Shown one piece after another: positions 16,519 to 25,230 of a stretch of 39,852 nucleotides of DNA. A program made the translations under genes and the position numbers. How positions within the stretch are numbered: the stretch's first letter is position 1; each line of letters opens with the position of its first letter. Under the pieces are notes generated by a model. It was not told the DNA's origin. It made no database searches and saw only the letters and a program-made list of their open reading frames with translations. The DNA is from an uncultured Granulosicoccaceae bacterium (lineage in GTDB: Bacteria; Pseudomonadota; Gammaproteobacteria; Granulosicoccales; Granulosicoccaceae), in the NCBI GenBank assembly GCA_938035125.1, contig CALHNS010000103.1, positions 1 to 39,852 of the forward strand, written 5' to 3'.

Positions 16519-17277
16519 ATGGTCTCACCAGACCATACCCAAAAGAACGACAACGCCGCACCGTCATCCCAAAGAAATGAACTTCAAGGAGTGACGGGAA
16601 CGCTGACATCGCGCTCAATTCGTAGTTTCGTCATTCGCAACGGTCGCATGACAGAAGCCCAGCAGAATGCCATCGACACGCTTTTACCCGAATACGGCAT
16701 CAAATTTGAAAATCGCATTGTCGATTTAAATGAATGCTTTGGGCGAACAGCCGATACATGGTTTGAAATAGGCTTCGGCAATGGCGATGCGTTACTTCAC
16801 ATGGCACAGATGCACCCCGAGGTGAACATCATTGGCTGCGAAGTTCACGCACCTGGTGTTGGCCATGCACTTATTGGCATTCAATCGCGCGGTCTAACCA
16901 ATGTTCGCATCATTCAATACGATGCCATGGAGGTTCTGCAAAACATGATTGGTGAACACGCTTTAGCAAGGGTGCTGCTCTTTTTCCCAGATCCTTGGCA
17001 TAAAAAAAGACATCACAAGCGCCGCATTCTGCAAGAAGAATTTGTAAAGACGGTTAGCTCTCGATTGCGAAGCGGGGGATTTTTGCATTGCGCAACTGAT
17101 GTCAGTGATTACGCCGAGTGGATGTTGGACTATTTACAGCCGGCAGAACATTTGATTAACGAATCGATCAACCAACGATTTGTTGAACAGCCCAGCTGGC
17201 GTATCAATACTCGCTTTGAACGTCGCGGCCAAAAGCTTGGTCATGATGTGTTCGACCTACTGTACAAAAGAAAATGA
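16519..17277 (+). CDS. trmB: tRNA (guanine-N7)-methyltransferase
   Basis: Makes m7G46 in the variable loop of tRNAs using S-adenosylmethionine. From ATG 16519 the protein has 252 residues: a variable ~25-residue N-terminus, then TSRSIRSFVIRNGRMTEAQ, which is characteristic of TrmB. The Rossmann motif EIGFGNGDALLHMA follows, then IGCEVHAPGVG, the catalytic and tRNA-binding FFPDPWHKKRHHKRR, and the end motif TRFERRGQKLGHDVFDLLY. I chose ATG 16519 because GGAG (16509-16512) lies 6 nt upstream; a TTG at 16477 is open but lacks a ribosome-binding site. The SLC13-type permease gene starts 28 nt downstream with its own Shine-Dalgarno and may be cotranscribed. Confidence 0.96.
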   Translation: MVSPDHTQKNDNAAPSSQRNELQGVTGTLTSRSIRSFVIRNGRMTEAQQNAIDTLLPEYGIKFENRIVDLNECFGRTADTWFEIGFGNGDALLHMAQMHPEVNIIGCEVHAPGVGHALIGIQSRGLTNVRIIQYDAMEVLQNMIGEHALARVLLFFPDPWHKKRHHKRRILQEEFVKTVSSRLRSGGFLHCATDVSDYAEWMLDYLQPAEHLINESINQRFVEQPSWRINTRFERRGQKLGHDVFDLLYKRK

Positions 17278-17305
17278 TGTTTAAGCCCCACTCACAAGGA
17301 CAACG

Positions 17306-19159
17306 ATGGACCCGATAACCCTCGATCTGCAAATGATGGTGGTGATGGGCATTCTGGCCGTTACGATTATCCTATTCGCATTCGAGTTATTGCGAGTGGA
17401 TGTTGCAGCAATTTGCATCATGGTACTTCTGGGTTTAACCACATTAATTCCTGGGCTCGACCCACTGATATCCAAAGAAGATTTATTTTCAGGGTTTTCC
17501 AGTAACGCTGTCATTTCTGTAATCGCCGTCATGATTATTGGCGCAGGCTTAGACAAGACCGGTTTAATGAGCCGATTGGCTGCGTTAATTTTGAAAAAAG
17601 GCGGGAAAACCGAAGGCAGAATTATTCCTTTGGTATCAGGAACCGTTGCGTTCATATCAAGCTTTATGCAAAACATTGGTGCGGCAGCTCTATTTTTGCC
17701 CGTCGTCAGTCGCATATCCACTCGAACCGACATCCCCATGTCGCGCTTACTGATGCCCATGGGGTTTTGTGCCATTTTAGGCGGTACGGCCACCATGATC
17801 GGTTCAAGCCCGCTGATTTTATTAAACGATCTTTTATTGTCATCGAATAAAACATTACCTGAAGCCAATCAGATGGAAACCTTCAGCTTGTTTTCGGTAA
17901 CCCCTATAGGCATAGCGCTAATCATTACAGGCATCGTGTACTTCATAACGATGGGCCGGTTTGTGTTGCCTTCAATAAAAGAGAACGATACCAATCGTAC
18001 TTCACGAGCGTCCGATTACTTTGAAAGTGTTTACGGAATTCAAGGTGAATTATTAGAAGCCCGTGTAAGCGATGACAGCCCATTCGTTGGTATGACCATT
18101 CGACAAATGGAAGATAATTATGAAAATACGCCGTCTGTTTTAGCTTTATACAGTGGTGATGTGGTGAAGGTACCCCCAGATCGAGAAGAGACGATTTGGG
18201 TAAACACCGCCATGGGGATGATGGGCGATAGAGAACACATCGCTGAATTTTGCAAAGAATACCACCTAGAACTTAAAGGTGAGCCAGAGCAATTTTCCGA
18301 TGTACTCAACGCACAACACAGCGGCATTGGTGAAGTGGTTATCCCGCCAGGTTCAAGCCTCATTGGCCAGCTGATAAAAGACATTAAGCCACGTCGTAAC
18401 TACGGGGCCAATATTTTACAAATCTATCGTGCCGATCAAATCATACGCCGTGACTTTGCCGATATCCCCTTACAAGCAGGCGATACGCTGGTGGTGCACT
18501 CCAGCTGGCGCGACCTAAGTAAGCTTACCCGCAACCGCGATGTGGTAGTGGCAACCGATGTAAAATACGAGGACGTTCGTACCGATAAAATTCGATACGC
18601 TGTTACCTTTTTCTCCCTAGCGCTTATTCTCTTTTTCCTTACCGATAGCCTGTCCATATCACTACTTACAGGCGCTATGGGCATGGTGCTAACCGGTGTG
18701 CTCTCTATAGATGAAGCCTACGATGCGGTGAGCTGGCAAACGGTTTTTTTGCTGGCAAGCCTAATTCCGTTAGGCATTGCGGTTGATCAATCTGGCACAG
18801 CCGCCTGGATTGCGCAAGAAATACTAACGCTAGTAGGCGATGTTCCCAATTGGGTGTTGCAAACCGTTATCGCAGGGCTTGCCACGTTTTTCACCTTGGT
18901 TATGTCAAACATCGGTGCAACAGTTTTACTGGTTCCATTAGCGGTGAATATCGCTATTGCTGTAGGTGCCGACCCTGCGGTATTTGCCTTAACCGTTGCC
19001 ATATCCACCTCGAATTCTTTCTTAATCCCCACCCATCAAGTAAACGCCTTAATCATGGGCCCAGGGGGTTATCAAGTAGCTGACTTTATGCGAGCTGGTG
19101 GCATCATGACCTTATTGTTCTTAGTGGTCAGCCTATTTATGTTGAACGTTATTTTTTAA
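17306..19159 (+). CDS. SLC13/ArsB-superfamily permease with TrkA-C domains
   Basis: An inner-membrane ion-coupled transporter of 617 residues. The first half (about 5-215) and last part (about 420-617) carry the hydrophobic helices. They are separated by a cytosolic insert with two TrkA-C (RCK_C) domains: GELLEARVSDDSPFVGMTIRQ (about 235-300) and GEVVIPPGSSLIGQLIKDI...LQAGDTLVVHSSW (about 320-395). The motifs NIGAAALFLPVV and SNIGATVLLVPLAV, and the SNSFLIPTHQVNALIMGPGGY stretch, are typical of SLC13/NhaD-type carriers. Substrates in the family include dicarboxylates, sulfate and sodium, so the substrate here is unknown. AAGGA lies 5 nt before the ATG. Its last 11 nt overlap metA tail to tail. 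Confidence 0.93.
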   Translation: MDPITLDLQMMVVMGILAVTIILFAFELLRVDVAAICIMVLLGLTTLIPGLDPLISKEDLFSGFSSNAVISVIAVMIIGAGLDKTGLMSRLAALILKKGGKTEGRIIPLVSGTVAFISSFMQNIGAAALFLPVVSRISTRTDIPMSRLLMPMGFCAILGGTATMIGSSPLILLNDLLLSSNKTLPEANQMETFSLFSVTPIGIALIITGIVYFITMGRFVLPSIKENDTNRTSRASDYFESVYGIQGELLEARVSDDSPFVGMTIRQMEDNYENTPSVLALYSGDVVKVPPDREETIWVNTAMGMMGDREHIAEFCKEYHLELKGEPEQFSDVLNAQHSGIGEVVIPPGSSLIGQLIKDIKPRRNYGANILQIYRADQIIRRDFADIPLQAGDTLVVHSSWRDLSKLTRNRDVVVATDVKYEDVRTDKIRYAVTFFSLALILFFLTDSLSISLLTGAMGMVLTGVLSIDEAYDAVSWQTVFLLASLIPLGIAVDQSGTAAWIAQEILTLVGDVPNWVLQTVIAGLATFFTLVMSNIGATVLLVPLAVNIAIAVGADPAVFALTVAISTSNSFLIPTHQVNALIMGPGGYQVADFMRAGGIMTLLFLVVSLFMLNVIF

Positions 19160-20240
19160 TTCGTTCAGCTAACCAACCAAGGGGATCGGTAGGGTCAACG
19201 CCTTCCATAAAGGGCAGCTTAATATCGCTGTGGGTTAATTGATACACCAAACCTACCCAGTTACCCACTAATGATTTTCCACTGTCGTGCCATGTATTGT
19301 GCAAACGTTGGGTAAGTAAATCATCGGGGAATGCTGGAAATTCATCCGTCAGAACGTTCATTTCAAGCGCTGCTTCTAGTGATGAACGATACTCTGACAA
19401 AACCGCTAAGCTGTAGTCGTCGTAATAATTTTCAGGCTCTGGTGGGTATTCAGCTAATTCTCTATTGATAAAGCGCCCCACCTCACGTCGATGCTCTTTC
19501 ATTAAGCTAACGTGATCGTATTCAGGATGCCCTTGAAAATAAACGGTTTTAAAGCCATCAGGGCTTACGATCAGTTGAACACCTGCATCGCCATCGATCA
19601 GCACATGCATACCGGCAGATTCATACGCCTCCCGATCTATCTGATTAAATCTTGAATGAGGCACAGTAAGCTGCGTGTTCAACGACTTCATTAACGGGTG
19701 ATCTGCGCACGTAACTTCATGCTGATAAGCACCCCAGCGTTTTTGGGGTAATTGATATCGTCTTAACTGGTGCTTATGCAACGCAGCAGCATGCGTTGCA
19801 AGACACGAACATAGTGTGGAGGTAACGTTTGCATCCGCCCAATCCATCACCTCTACCAAATCATCCCAAAAAACTTCTGCTGCTAAATCGGCCTCGCTAA
19901 CATTAGCGCCACTGATTATCAATGCATCTAATCCGTGATCTTTTATGGCATCGAACGTTGAATAATGATCATCGACCCACGACTTAGCCCAATCGGCGCG
20001 CTTAACCGAATCAATGGTAAAGGGATGCATGTAAATTTGGCTGATGGAATTACTGTTACCAACCAAACGAAAGAATTGCCGCTCTGTTGCCGCCAATGCA
20101 GTGTCGGGCATCATATTCAACAATCCGATGTGAAGCGGACGAATATCTTGAATGGATGCACGGGCATCACTTAAGACAAACTGGCCTTCTTCCATTAGGC
20201 GCTGATAGGTGGGTAATCCGTTATGGGCAACTAAAGGCAT
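19149..20240 (-). CDS. metA: Homoserine O-acyltransferase, MetA family
   Basis: Activates homoserine for methionine synthesis by acylating it from succinyl-CoA or acetyl-CoA. The 363 residues contain the MetA signatures PLHIGLLNMMPDTALAATERQF, the catalytic nucleophile Cys146 in STLCSCLATHAA, and the His238/Glu240 pair in YFQGHPEYDHVSL. The residue that separates acetyl- (Glu) from succinyl-transferring (Gly) MetA enzymes aligns with Ser115 in SGANVSEADL, so the acyl donor cannot be read from the usual rule. The SCLATHAA form is, as I recall, found in a subgroup of gammaproteobacterial enzymes annotated as succinyltransferases. It lies 11 nt after the P-loop gene and is probably cotranscribed with it. 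It overlaps the convergent permease gene by 11 nt. Confidence 0.93.
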   Translation of the reverse strand: MPLVAHNGLPTYQRLMEEGQFVLSDARASIQDIRPLHIGLLNMMPDTALAATERQFFRLVGNSNSISQIYMHPFTIDSVKRADWAKSWVDDHYSTFDAIKDHGLDALIISGANVSEADLAAEVFWDDLVEVMDWADANVTSTLCSCLATHAAALHKHQLRRYQLPQKRWGAYQHEVTCADHPLMKSLNTQLTVPHSRFNQIDREAYESAGMHVLIDGDAGVQLIVSPDGFKTVYFQGHPEYDHVSLMKEHRREVGRFINRELAEYPPEPENYYDDYSLAVLSEYRSSLEAALEMNVLTDEFPAFPDDLLTQRLHNTWHDSGKSLVGNWVGLVYQLTHSDIKLPFMEGVDPTDPLGWLAERIKK

Positions 20241-20251
20241 CTAAACAATCT

Positions 20252-21088
20252 CTAATGCAAAGCACCGCTAATAAGATCAATAAAATCATCAACACTTTGC
20301 ACTTGAAAGGCATCGCGCGCCGAGACGCTGTAACCGTATTCTTTCGCTATCGCCTCGTAACGTGGCAGTCGAGCATGGAATAAAAAGGGGAAAATCCAGC
20401 GCACAAAATCATCAGGATCTATTTCAGCCACGTAGTTGATATTTTTAATTTTCTTGTACCGTGCAAGATGTACGTTCAAAAAATCTTCACGGTAATACAG
20501 AGGCTTTGGTGAATGCTGAGCACGCTCAATAAGAAATTTTTGATCATCTGCACTGGCTTCGATGTAAATCATCAAAGACTTATTAGCGATGGAATCAAAA
20601 ATATTTTTATCATCCAGTTCACATAAACTGCCACTGACATCATTTAGAAAATGCGGATAACCGTATATTGATTCAGCCTTACTCATAAACGATTCAACAT
20701 CACGCATAGCTGAAATTTCAGCCTGCAGATGCAACGCCTGACGTTTTTGAAACTCCTCTAACGGAAGCCCGCCTAAATCTGGATTACCAAGCTTTCCTAA
20801 AAACGTGGATAAAGGGTCTAGATTTTCAAACGTTACGTTATTGCTGATGTAAATGGAATCGCTCATCAGCAAGGTGCGCAAAAAAGGCACTTGCATGGCT
20901 TGCGTTTTTATATTGTCTAGGATCGGTTCGTCCAGATACCGAGTGCCAATGCGATAATCAACCGAATAGTGAAACCAATTATTGTTTCGAAGAATGCTGG
21001 CTAAGCGAGTTTTACCCACACCAGACATGCCCAACAAGGTTACGCGCTTGTTGGGCATTTCCAGAAATTCATTTTTACTTAATCGCAT
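20252..21088 (-). CDS. Conserved P-loop NTPase of unknown function
   Basis: A 278-residue soluble protein with one clear nucleotide site: Walker A GMSGVGKT (20-27). The strand and acidic segment FHYSVDYRIGTRYLDEPILDNI right after it recall small-molecule kinases such as shikimate or adenylate kinase. Other striking, well-ordered stretches are PLSTFLGKLGNPDLGGLPLEEF and the C-terminal RYEAIAKEYGYSVSARDAF. I recognise the pattern from proteins simply annotated as ATPases in alpha- and gammaproteobacteria, but know of no assigned function. It lies 29 nt after the YpfJ-type gene and 11 nt before metA. ATG 21088 is used; ATG 21058 is possible but has no properly spaced ribosome-binding site. Confidence 0.82.
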   Translation of the reverse strand: MRLSKNEFLEMPNKRVTLLGMSGVGKTRLASILRNNNWFHYSVDYRIGTRYLDEPILDNIKTQAMQVPFLRTLLMSDSIYISNNVTFENLDPLSTFLGKLGNPDLGGLPLEEFQKRQALHLQAEISAMRDVESFMSKAESIYGYPHFLNDVSGSLCELDDKNIFDSIANKSLMIYIEASADDQKFLIERAQHSPKPLYYREDFLNVHLARYKKIKNINYVAEIDPDDFVRWIFPFLFHARLPRYEAIAKEYGYSVSARDAFQVQSVDDFIDLISGALH

Positions 21089-21117
21089 TTAATCTATCGA
21101 CTCAAGCTTTTTAGGTA

Positions 21118-22008
21118 TTACGAACCTGCAAAGGTGTTACACGCCTGTGGGTCACCGGTTTCCAAACCACGGTAAAGCCACTGTTGACGCTGCTCACTAG
21201 AGCCGTGTGTAAAGGCATCAGGATGAATACGACGCCCTGCGCTAGCCATTAAGGCATCGTCTCCAATTTTTGAGGCCGCATTCATGCCTTCTTCTAAATC
21301 GCCTAATTCTAGAACTTGACGATCTTTATGGGCATGATGCGCCCAAACACCTGCATAACAATCGGCTTGTAATTCGGTGCGCACCGACAATGCGTTCGCC
21401 TGTGCTTTAGGCAGCCTGCGTTGTTGGCGCTGAACGGCCATAGACACACCTAATTGGTTCTGTACGTGATGCCCCACTTCATGCGCCAAAACATAGGCTT
21501 GTGCAAAATCACCCGCTGCACCCATGCGTTGTAATTCTCTGAAGAAACTTAAGTCGATATAAACGTTGTTATCCCCTGGGCAATAAAAAGGGCCAGCAGC
21601 CGATGAGGTGTAACCACAGGCTGAATTTACGCCATCTGAGAATAAGCGCAGCTTAGGTTCTTGATAACGTTGACCAGATTGTGCGAATAATTTATTCCAG
21701 ACGTCTTCGGTATCCGCAAGCACTGTTGAAATAAAGTTTGCCGCCTCATCATCACTTCTTATGGCTGTGCCTTGGCTGCGTGCACCTCCACTTTGCAATT
21801 GCGGAATGCCTACTGAACCGCCGCCGCCACCAAGCAGTGATGATACGTCAACACCTAGGAATAACCCGATTAGCAACACAATGATGCCCATGCCACCGCC
21901 TAACCTTGCACCCCCACGCCCACCTCCTCGGCGGGTCGGAGTTCGGCGAGCTCGTTTGCCGCGCAGATCTTCAACGTTGGTGCTTCTTCTGCCTTGTTTC
22001 CAGCGCAT
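21118..22008 (-). CDS. ypfJ: YpfJ-type neutral zinc metallopeptidase
   Basis: A 296-residue membrane-anchored protease of the COG2321 family. The N-terminus MRWKQGRRSTNVEDLRG is the family hallmark, followed by a Gly/Arg-rich stretch and one membrane helix (about residues 40-57). The domain after it carries the zinc-binding HEVGHH motif in AYVLAHEVGHHVQNQLG and the downstream ELQADCYAGVWAH, which supplies the third ligand. The motif after SACGYTSSAAGPFYCPGDNNVYIDLSFF is also typical. Topology puts the catalytic part in the periplasm. The substrate is unknown. I chose ATG 22008 over the open TTG at 22020 because it matches the family start and has a GAGAAG-like ribosome-binding sequence. Confidence 0.93.
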   Translation of the reverse strand: MRWKQGRRSTNVEDLRGKRARRTPTRRGGGRGGARLGGGMGIIVLLIGLFLGVDVSSLLGGGGGSVGIPQLQSGGARSQGTAIRSDDEAANFISTVLADTEDVWNKLFAQSGQRYQEPKLRLFSDGVNSACGYTSSAAGPFYCPGDNNVYIDLSFFRELQRMGAAGDFAQAYVLAHEVGHHVQNQLGVSMAVQRQQRRLPKAQANALSVRTELQADCYAGVWAHHAHKDRQVLELGDLEEGMNAASKIGDDALMASAGRRIHPDAFTHGSSEQRQQWLYRGLETGDPQACNTFAGS

Positions 22009-22116
22009 AATACTTCTCAATTAATGCTTCATTACGCCTTAGTGTACCAAGCGCAGCAGCCTTCAAGGGTTGTGCTAAGGTCGATTCGAACTGCGTCACA
22101 AGTGGGGTTCTAAGCG

Positions 22117-22896
22117 GTGCAACTGATTGACAGCCATGTTCACATTGATGCCAGCACATTCAAACTGGATTTACCGGCCGTTTTATCCCGCGCTCGGCAA
22201 GCAGGCGTGGTGGCTCAAGTCATACCTGCCACTCATTCAGGTAACTGGCAATCCATTCTGGATCTATGTACCGAGCATAATGATTTATATCCCTGCTTTG
22301 GTATGCACCCTTGCTTTATGGAACACCACAGCGCAGATCATCTCAATGATTTAGCCCGATGGCTTGGGCGTTTTTCACCAGTCGCTGTTGGCGAATGTGG
22401 CTTAGACTATTCCATTATCGATCTGGATAAATCCGCCCAGCAACGCTTATTTTCAGCGCAACTTACCTTTGCACGCGAATTCCGTTTGCCTATTATCATT
22501 CACGCTTACAAAGCGGTAGAAGATGTCATACGAATGGTTCGTGCTTCGGGCCATTACAAGGGCGTGGTGCACAGTTTTAACGGTTCCGAGCAACAAGCCC
22601 ATCGACTCATCGATCTTGGGTACAAATTAAGTTTCGGCGGTGCGGTAACACACAACCGCGCAACCCGGTTGCGAGAGCTAATAACCAAGCTGCCACTGGA
22701 TTCTTTCTTACTGGAAACCGATGGGCCAGATCAACCAGGTAACGGTCATCTTGGGCAACGTAATGAGCCTGCCTACCTTGTCGATATTTGGCGTGACATC
22801 AGCGCTTTGCGCCCAGAAACCGCAGAAGTGGTGGCAGAAACAACAACACAATCGGCTCAAGCCTTATTCGGTTTACCCGAACTGAATGCAGCGTAA
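22117..22896 (+). CDS. TatD-family metal-dependent hydrolase (YjjV-like)
   Basis: A 259-residue TIM-barrel metallohydrolase. TatD proteins are metal-dependent DNases or related phosphoesterases; YjjV-like members have no settled substrate. Metal ligands are in DSHVHID (HxH), the Glu of VGECGLDY, the His of IIHAYKA, the His of VVHSFNGS and the Asp of LLETDGPDQP. The order HSFNGSEQQAHRLIDLGYKLSFGG is particularly YjjV-like. Small deviations are HAYKA where HSRxA is usual and TDGP where TDSP or TDAP is usual. The start is GTG 22117, since the first ATG would remove the HxH motif. The TauE/SafE gene begins 8 nt after its stop, indicating one transcript. Confidence 0.93.
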   Translation: MQLIDSHVHIDASTFKLDLPAVLSRARQAGVVAQVIPATHSGNWQSILDLCTEHNDLYPCFGMHPCFMEHHSADHLNDLARWLGRFSPVAVGECGLDYSIIDLDKSAQQRLFSAQLTFAREFRLPIIIHAYKAVEDVIRMVRASGHYKGVVHSFNGSEQQAHRLIDLGYKLSFGGAVTHNRATRLRELITKLPLDSFLLETDGPDQPGNGHLGQRNEPAYLVDIWRDISALRPETAEVVAETTTQSAQALFGLPELNAA

Positions 22897-22904
22897 ACTT
22901 ACCC

Positions 22905-23663
22905 ATGGAATTCTTATCTGGCCTATCGGGAGCTGTGATACTCGCTGCGGTGTGCGTGTATTTATTCGCAGGCCTTATCAAAGGCACTATAGGCATTGGG
23001 TTGCCCACAGCAGGCGTTAGTCTTACCGCACAATTTACCGATGTTAGAACGGCCATAGCGTTAGTGATTATGCCGATGGTTTTAACGAATCTATGGCAAG
23101 TTTATCGTAGCCGAAAGTATATTCACAAAGCCCTTAAGTTTTGGCCATTGGCTCTTAGCATGGTAATAGGCATTTCAGTATTTGCTTTCATTGCGCCCAA
23201 CGTACCGGTGAAATGGGCCACCTTGCTACTCGGCACCACTGTTCTCTTGTTTGCCGTGGTTAGCCTTACTAAAGATTTTCCACAACTACCGCAGCAACAT
23301 GAACACAAGGTTCAAATTATTGCAGGCAGTGTTGCAGGCTTCATGGGAGGCATAACAGGCGTGTGGGCCCCACCTATTGTTATGTACATGAGCGCTGTGC
23401 GAACAGATAAAGCCACGTTTGTAGCGGTGGTAGGTGTCTTGCTATTAATGGGCAGCACAGTGCTGTGTTTAATTTACGGCAAAGTCGGGCTACTAACTCA
23501 AGGCCAAGCCATGGCATCCGTGCTTCTGGTTATCCCAGCCATTATGGGCTTTGCATTGGGTGAAAAAATTCGACATCACATTGATGAGGTTTTATTCAAA
23601 AAATTGATTTTGTTGTTCTTTTTACTGATGGGGTTGAATTTAATACGTCGTGCACTTTTTTAA
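22905..23663 (+). CDS. TauE/SafE-family permease
   Basis: An inner-membrane protein of 252 residues with about eight hydrophobic helices in two repeats. The repeats are marked by LIKGTIGIGLPTAGV near the N-terminus and GGITGVWAPPIVMYM in the middle, the family glycine-rich hairpins. TauE/SafE (TSUP) proteins export or import sulfite, sulfoacetate and other organosulfur anions; the substrate here is not evident and no sulfur gene lies beside it. It follows the TatD gene by 8 nt. It ends 11 nt before the convergent barrel-protein gene. Confidence 0.92.
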   Translation: MEFLSGLSGAVILAAVCVYLFAGLIKGTIGIGLPTAGVSLTAQFTDVRTAIALVIMPMVLTNLWQVYRSRKYIHKALKFWPLALSMVIGISVFAFIAPNVPVKWATLLLGTTVLLFAVVSLTKDFPQLPQQHEHKVQIIAGSVAGFMGGITGVWAPPIVMYMSAVRTDKATFVAVVGVLLLMGSTVLCLIYGKVGLLTQGQAMASVLLVIPAIMGFALGEKIRHHIDEVLFKKLILLFFLLMGLNLIRRALF

Positions 23664-23674
23664 AGGTGATTAGT

Positions 23675-24256
23675 TTAGAAACTTCGCCCAACCGCCAATG
23701 CAAATAAAAATATAAATCCTTGCCCGGTTTCCTCACCTTCAGTGCGAATATTGATTTCTGCACCCGCAGCCGCACTGGGCTGAACAAACCAATTTTTGGC
23801 AAAAAATCGTCGCCAGGTTACTTCAACCACAGGCTGCAATACCAACACATCGGTATGCCCTCGCTGCTCGTTAGGTTCACCAATGTTATCGGCCCAGTCT
23901 AAAGAATTCGCCCATAGATCAACGCGCGCACCCAGGCTTAATCCAGTGGGCCAATAGCGACGATAACCTAGTGTTCCACCAAAGCCATCACCTCGCTCAT
24001 CATCGTGCACACCGAAATCTTCATGGCGAATGGTTTGCATACCCACACGTAAATGCACGGCATCTTGTTTGGAAATAAAACGCTCGTAAGTGAACCCTGG
24101 AATGATTCCGGTTGGATAGGCTTGGAATTCAAACGCAAACGTGGCATAAGGTCTTTCAGGTTCCGGCTTGAAAAAACCAGATTCTGCTAAAACCGCAGGC
24201 GAAAAAACAGCGGTGGTGAAAAGTAAAACAACGGTGGAAAGTATTTTATTAACCAT
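23675..24256 (-). CDS. Predicted outer-membrane beta-barrel protein
   Basis: A 193-residue protein with a Sec signal peptide (KILSTVVLLFTTAVFSPAVLA, cleavage likely after Ala24). The mature part consists of alternating amphipathic strands rich in aromatic residues, such as YATFAFEFQAYP, VHLRVGMQTIRH and FGGTLGYRRYW. It ends in phenylalanine (FALAVGRSF), the usual C-terminal signal for barrel insertion by BAM. It looks like a small 8-strand barrel. I recognise no specific family. It starts 3 nt after the dehydrogenase gene, so the two form a transcriptional unit with no obvious common pathway. Confidence 0.78.
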   Translation of the reverse strand: MVNKILSTVVLLFTTAVFSPAVLAESGFFKPEPERPYATFAFEFQAYPTGIIPGFTYERFISKQDAVHLRVGMQTIRHEDFGVHDDERGDGFGGTLGYRRYWPTGLSLGARVDLWANSLDWADNIGEPNEQRGHTDVLVLQPVVEVTWRRFFAKNWFVQPSAAAGAEINIRTEGEETGQGFIFLFALAVGRSF

Positions 24257-24259
24257 TAC

Positions 24260-25171
24260 TTAAGTGACTCCGGGTAATTGAACACCAGCTTTTGATGCAT
24301 ACACTTTAGCCACGGCAGCATCATCTTCTAAACCTAAACCGTTGTCGGCCGCTTCAACAAATTGCGCTAAGGCCGTTTCCGTAATTGGTGCGGAAAAACC
24401 ACTGGATTTTGCGGCCGCTAACACTATGCCTAAATCCTTAGGCCAGATATTAATCGAGCTATGCGGGGTGTAATCACCTGCAACAATATGAGGTGCTCGG
24501 TTTTCAAGCATCCAACTGTTACCGGCGCATTGAGTGATCACATCTACAAAGGTTTCAGGCTCAACCCCTTGAGTGATGCCAAATGTCATGGCTTCTGCCA
24601 TGGCAGCAATGTGCACACCCGCCAACATCTGGTTAACTGCTTTCATTGCTGAGCCTGCACCGGCAGCATCTCCTAAGATGAACACCTTTTCTGATGTTGC
24701 TTCCAATATAGGATGAGCGGCATTGAATGCATCAGTAGTGCCTGATGCCATGATGGATAAAGCCCCTTCTCGTGCCTTTATAGAACCACCTGAAATAGGA
24801 GAATCTAGATAGTGCACTTCATATTCTGCGCAACGAGCCGCCATGGCTTTAGCAAAATCTGGAGGCACCGTAGCGCAAGACAACACCACAGTGCCGGCTT
24901 TTAATGTAGGCACTAGCCCTGATTTTCTGTCATCCCCAAAGAGAACCGATTCAGTTTGCGCAGCGTTAAGCACAACCAACACAGCGGCATCAAGTTCAGC
25001 ACCGATGTGCTCTAAGTTAGCTGAAACGCCGCCTACCGTAACCAAGCGATCGCATTGGTCTGGAATAGGGTCAAACCCATAGGTGGTATGCCCAGCTCGA
25101 ATCAATGATTCTGCCATGCCAAACCCCATAGATCCCAGACCAAACACAGCAACTTTCATGGCACTTGACAT
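24260..25171 (-). CDS. NAD-dependent beta-hydroxyacid dehydrogenase (3-hydroxyisobutyrate dehydrogenase / LtnD-like)
   Basis: A 303-residue oxidoreductase that would oxidise a 3-hydroxy acid using NAD(P). The N-terminal Rossmann domain shows GLGSMGFGMAESLIRAGH followed by the acidic Asp of YGFDP, suggesting NAD rather than NADP. The substrate motif DSPISGGSIKAREGALSIMASG and the catalytic Lys of GAGSAMKAVNQMLAG are standard for the family. The C-terminal helical domain is complete. Sequence style resembles L-threonate dehydrogenase (LtnD/YgbJ) as much as 3-hydroxyisobutyrate dehydrogenase, so the substrate is open. ATG 25171 has a nearby AAGAG; ATG 25159 is an alternative. The barrel-protein gene follows 3 nt later. 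Confidence 0.9.
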   Translation of the reverse strand: MSSAMKVAVFGLGSMGFGMAESLIRAGHTTYGFDPIPDQCDRLVTVGGVSANLEHIGAELDAAVLVVLNAAQTESVLFGDDRKSGLVPTLKAGTVVLSCATVPPDFAKAMAARCAEYEVHYLDSPISGGSIKAREGALSIMASGTTDAFNAAHPILEATSEKVFILGDAAGAGSAMKAVNQMLAGVHIAAMAEAMTFGITQGVEPETFVDVITQCAGNSWMLENRAPHIVAGDYTPHSSINIWPKDLGIVLAAAKSSGFSAPITETALAQFVEAADNGLGLEDDAAVAKVYASKAGVQLPGVT

Positions 25172-25230
25172 TCGTATGACTCTTTTAAAAGGGTTGAACT
25201 AAGCTTACGCATCATATTCAACTGATGCGC

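Noticed and set aside
17281-17868. 195-codon open frame on the minus strand opposite the permease gene
   Set aside because: It lies fully antisense to a clear membrane transporter. Its composition is what the complement of hydrophobic codons gives, and it has no family motif.
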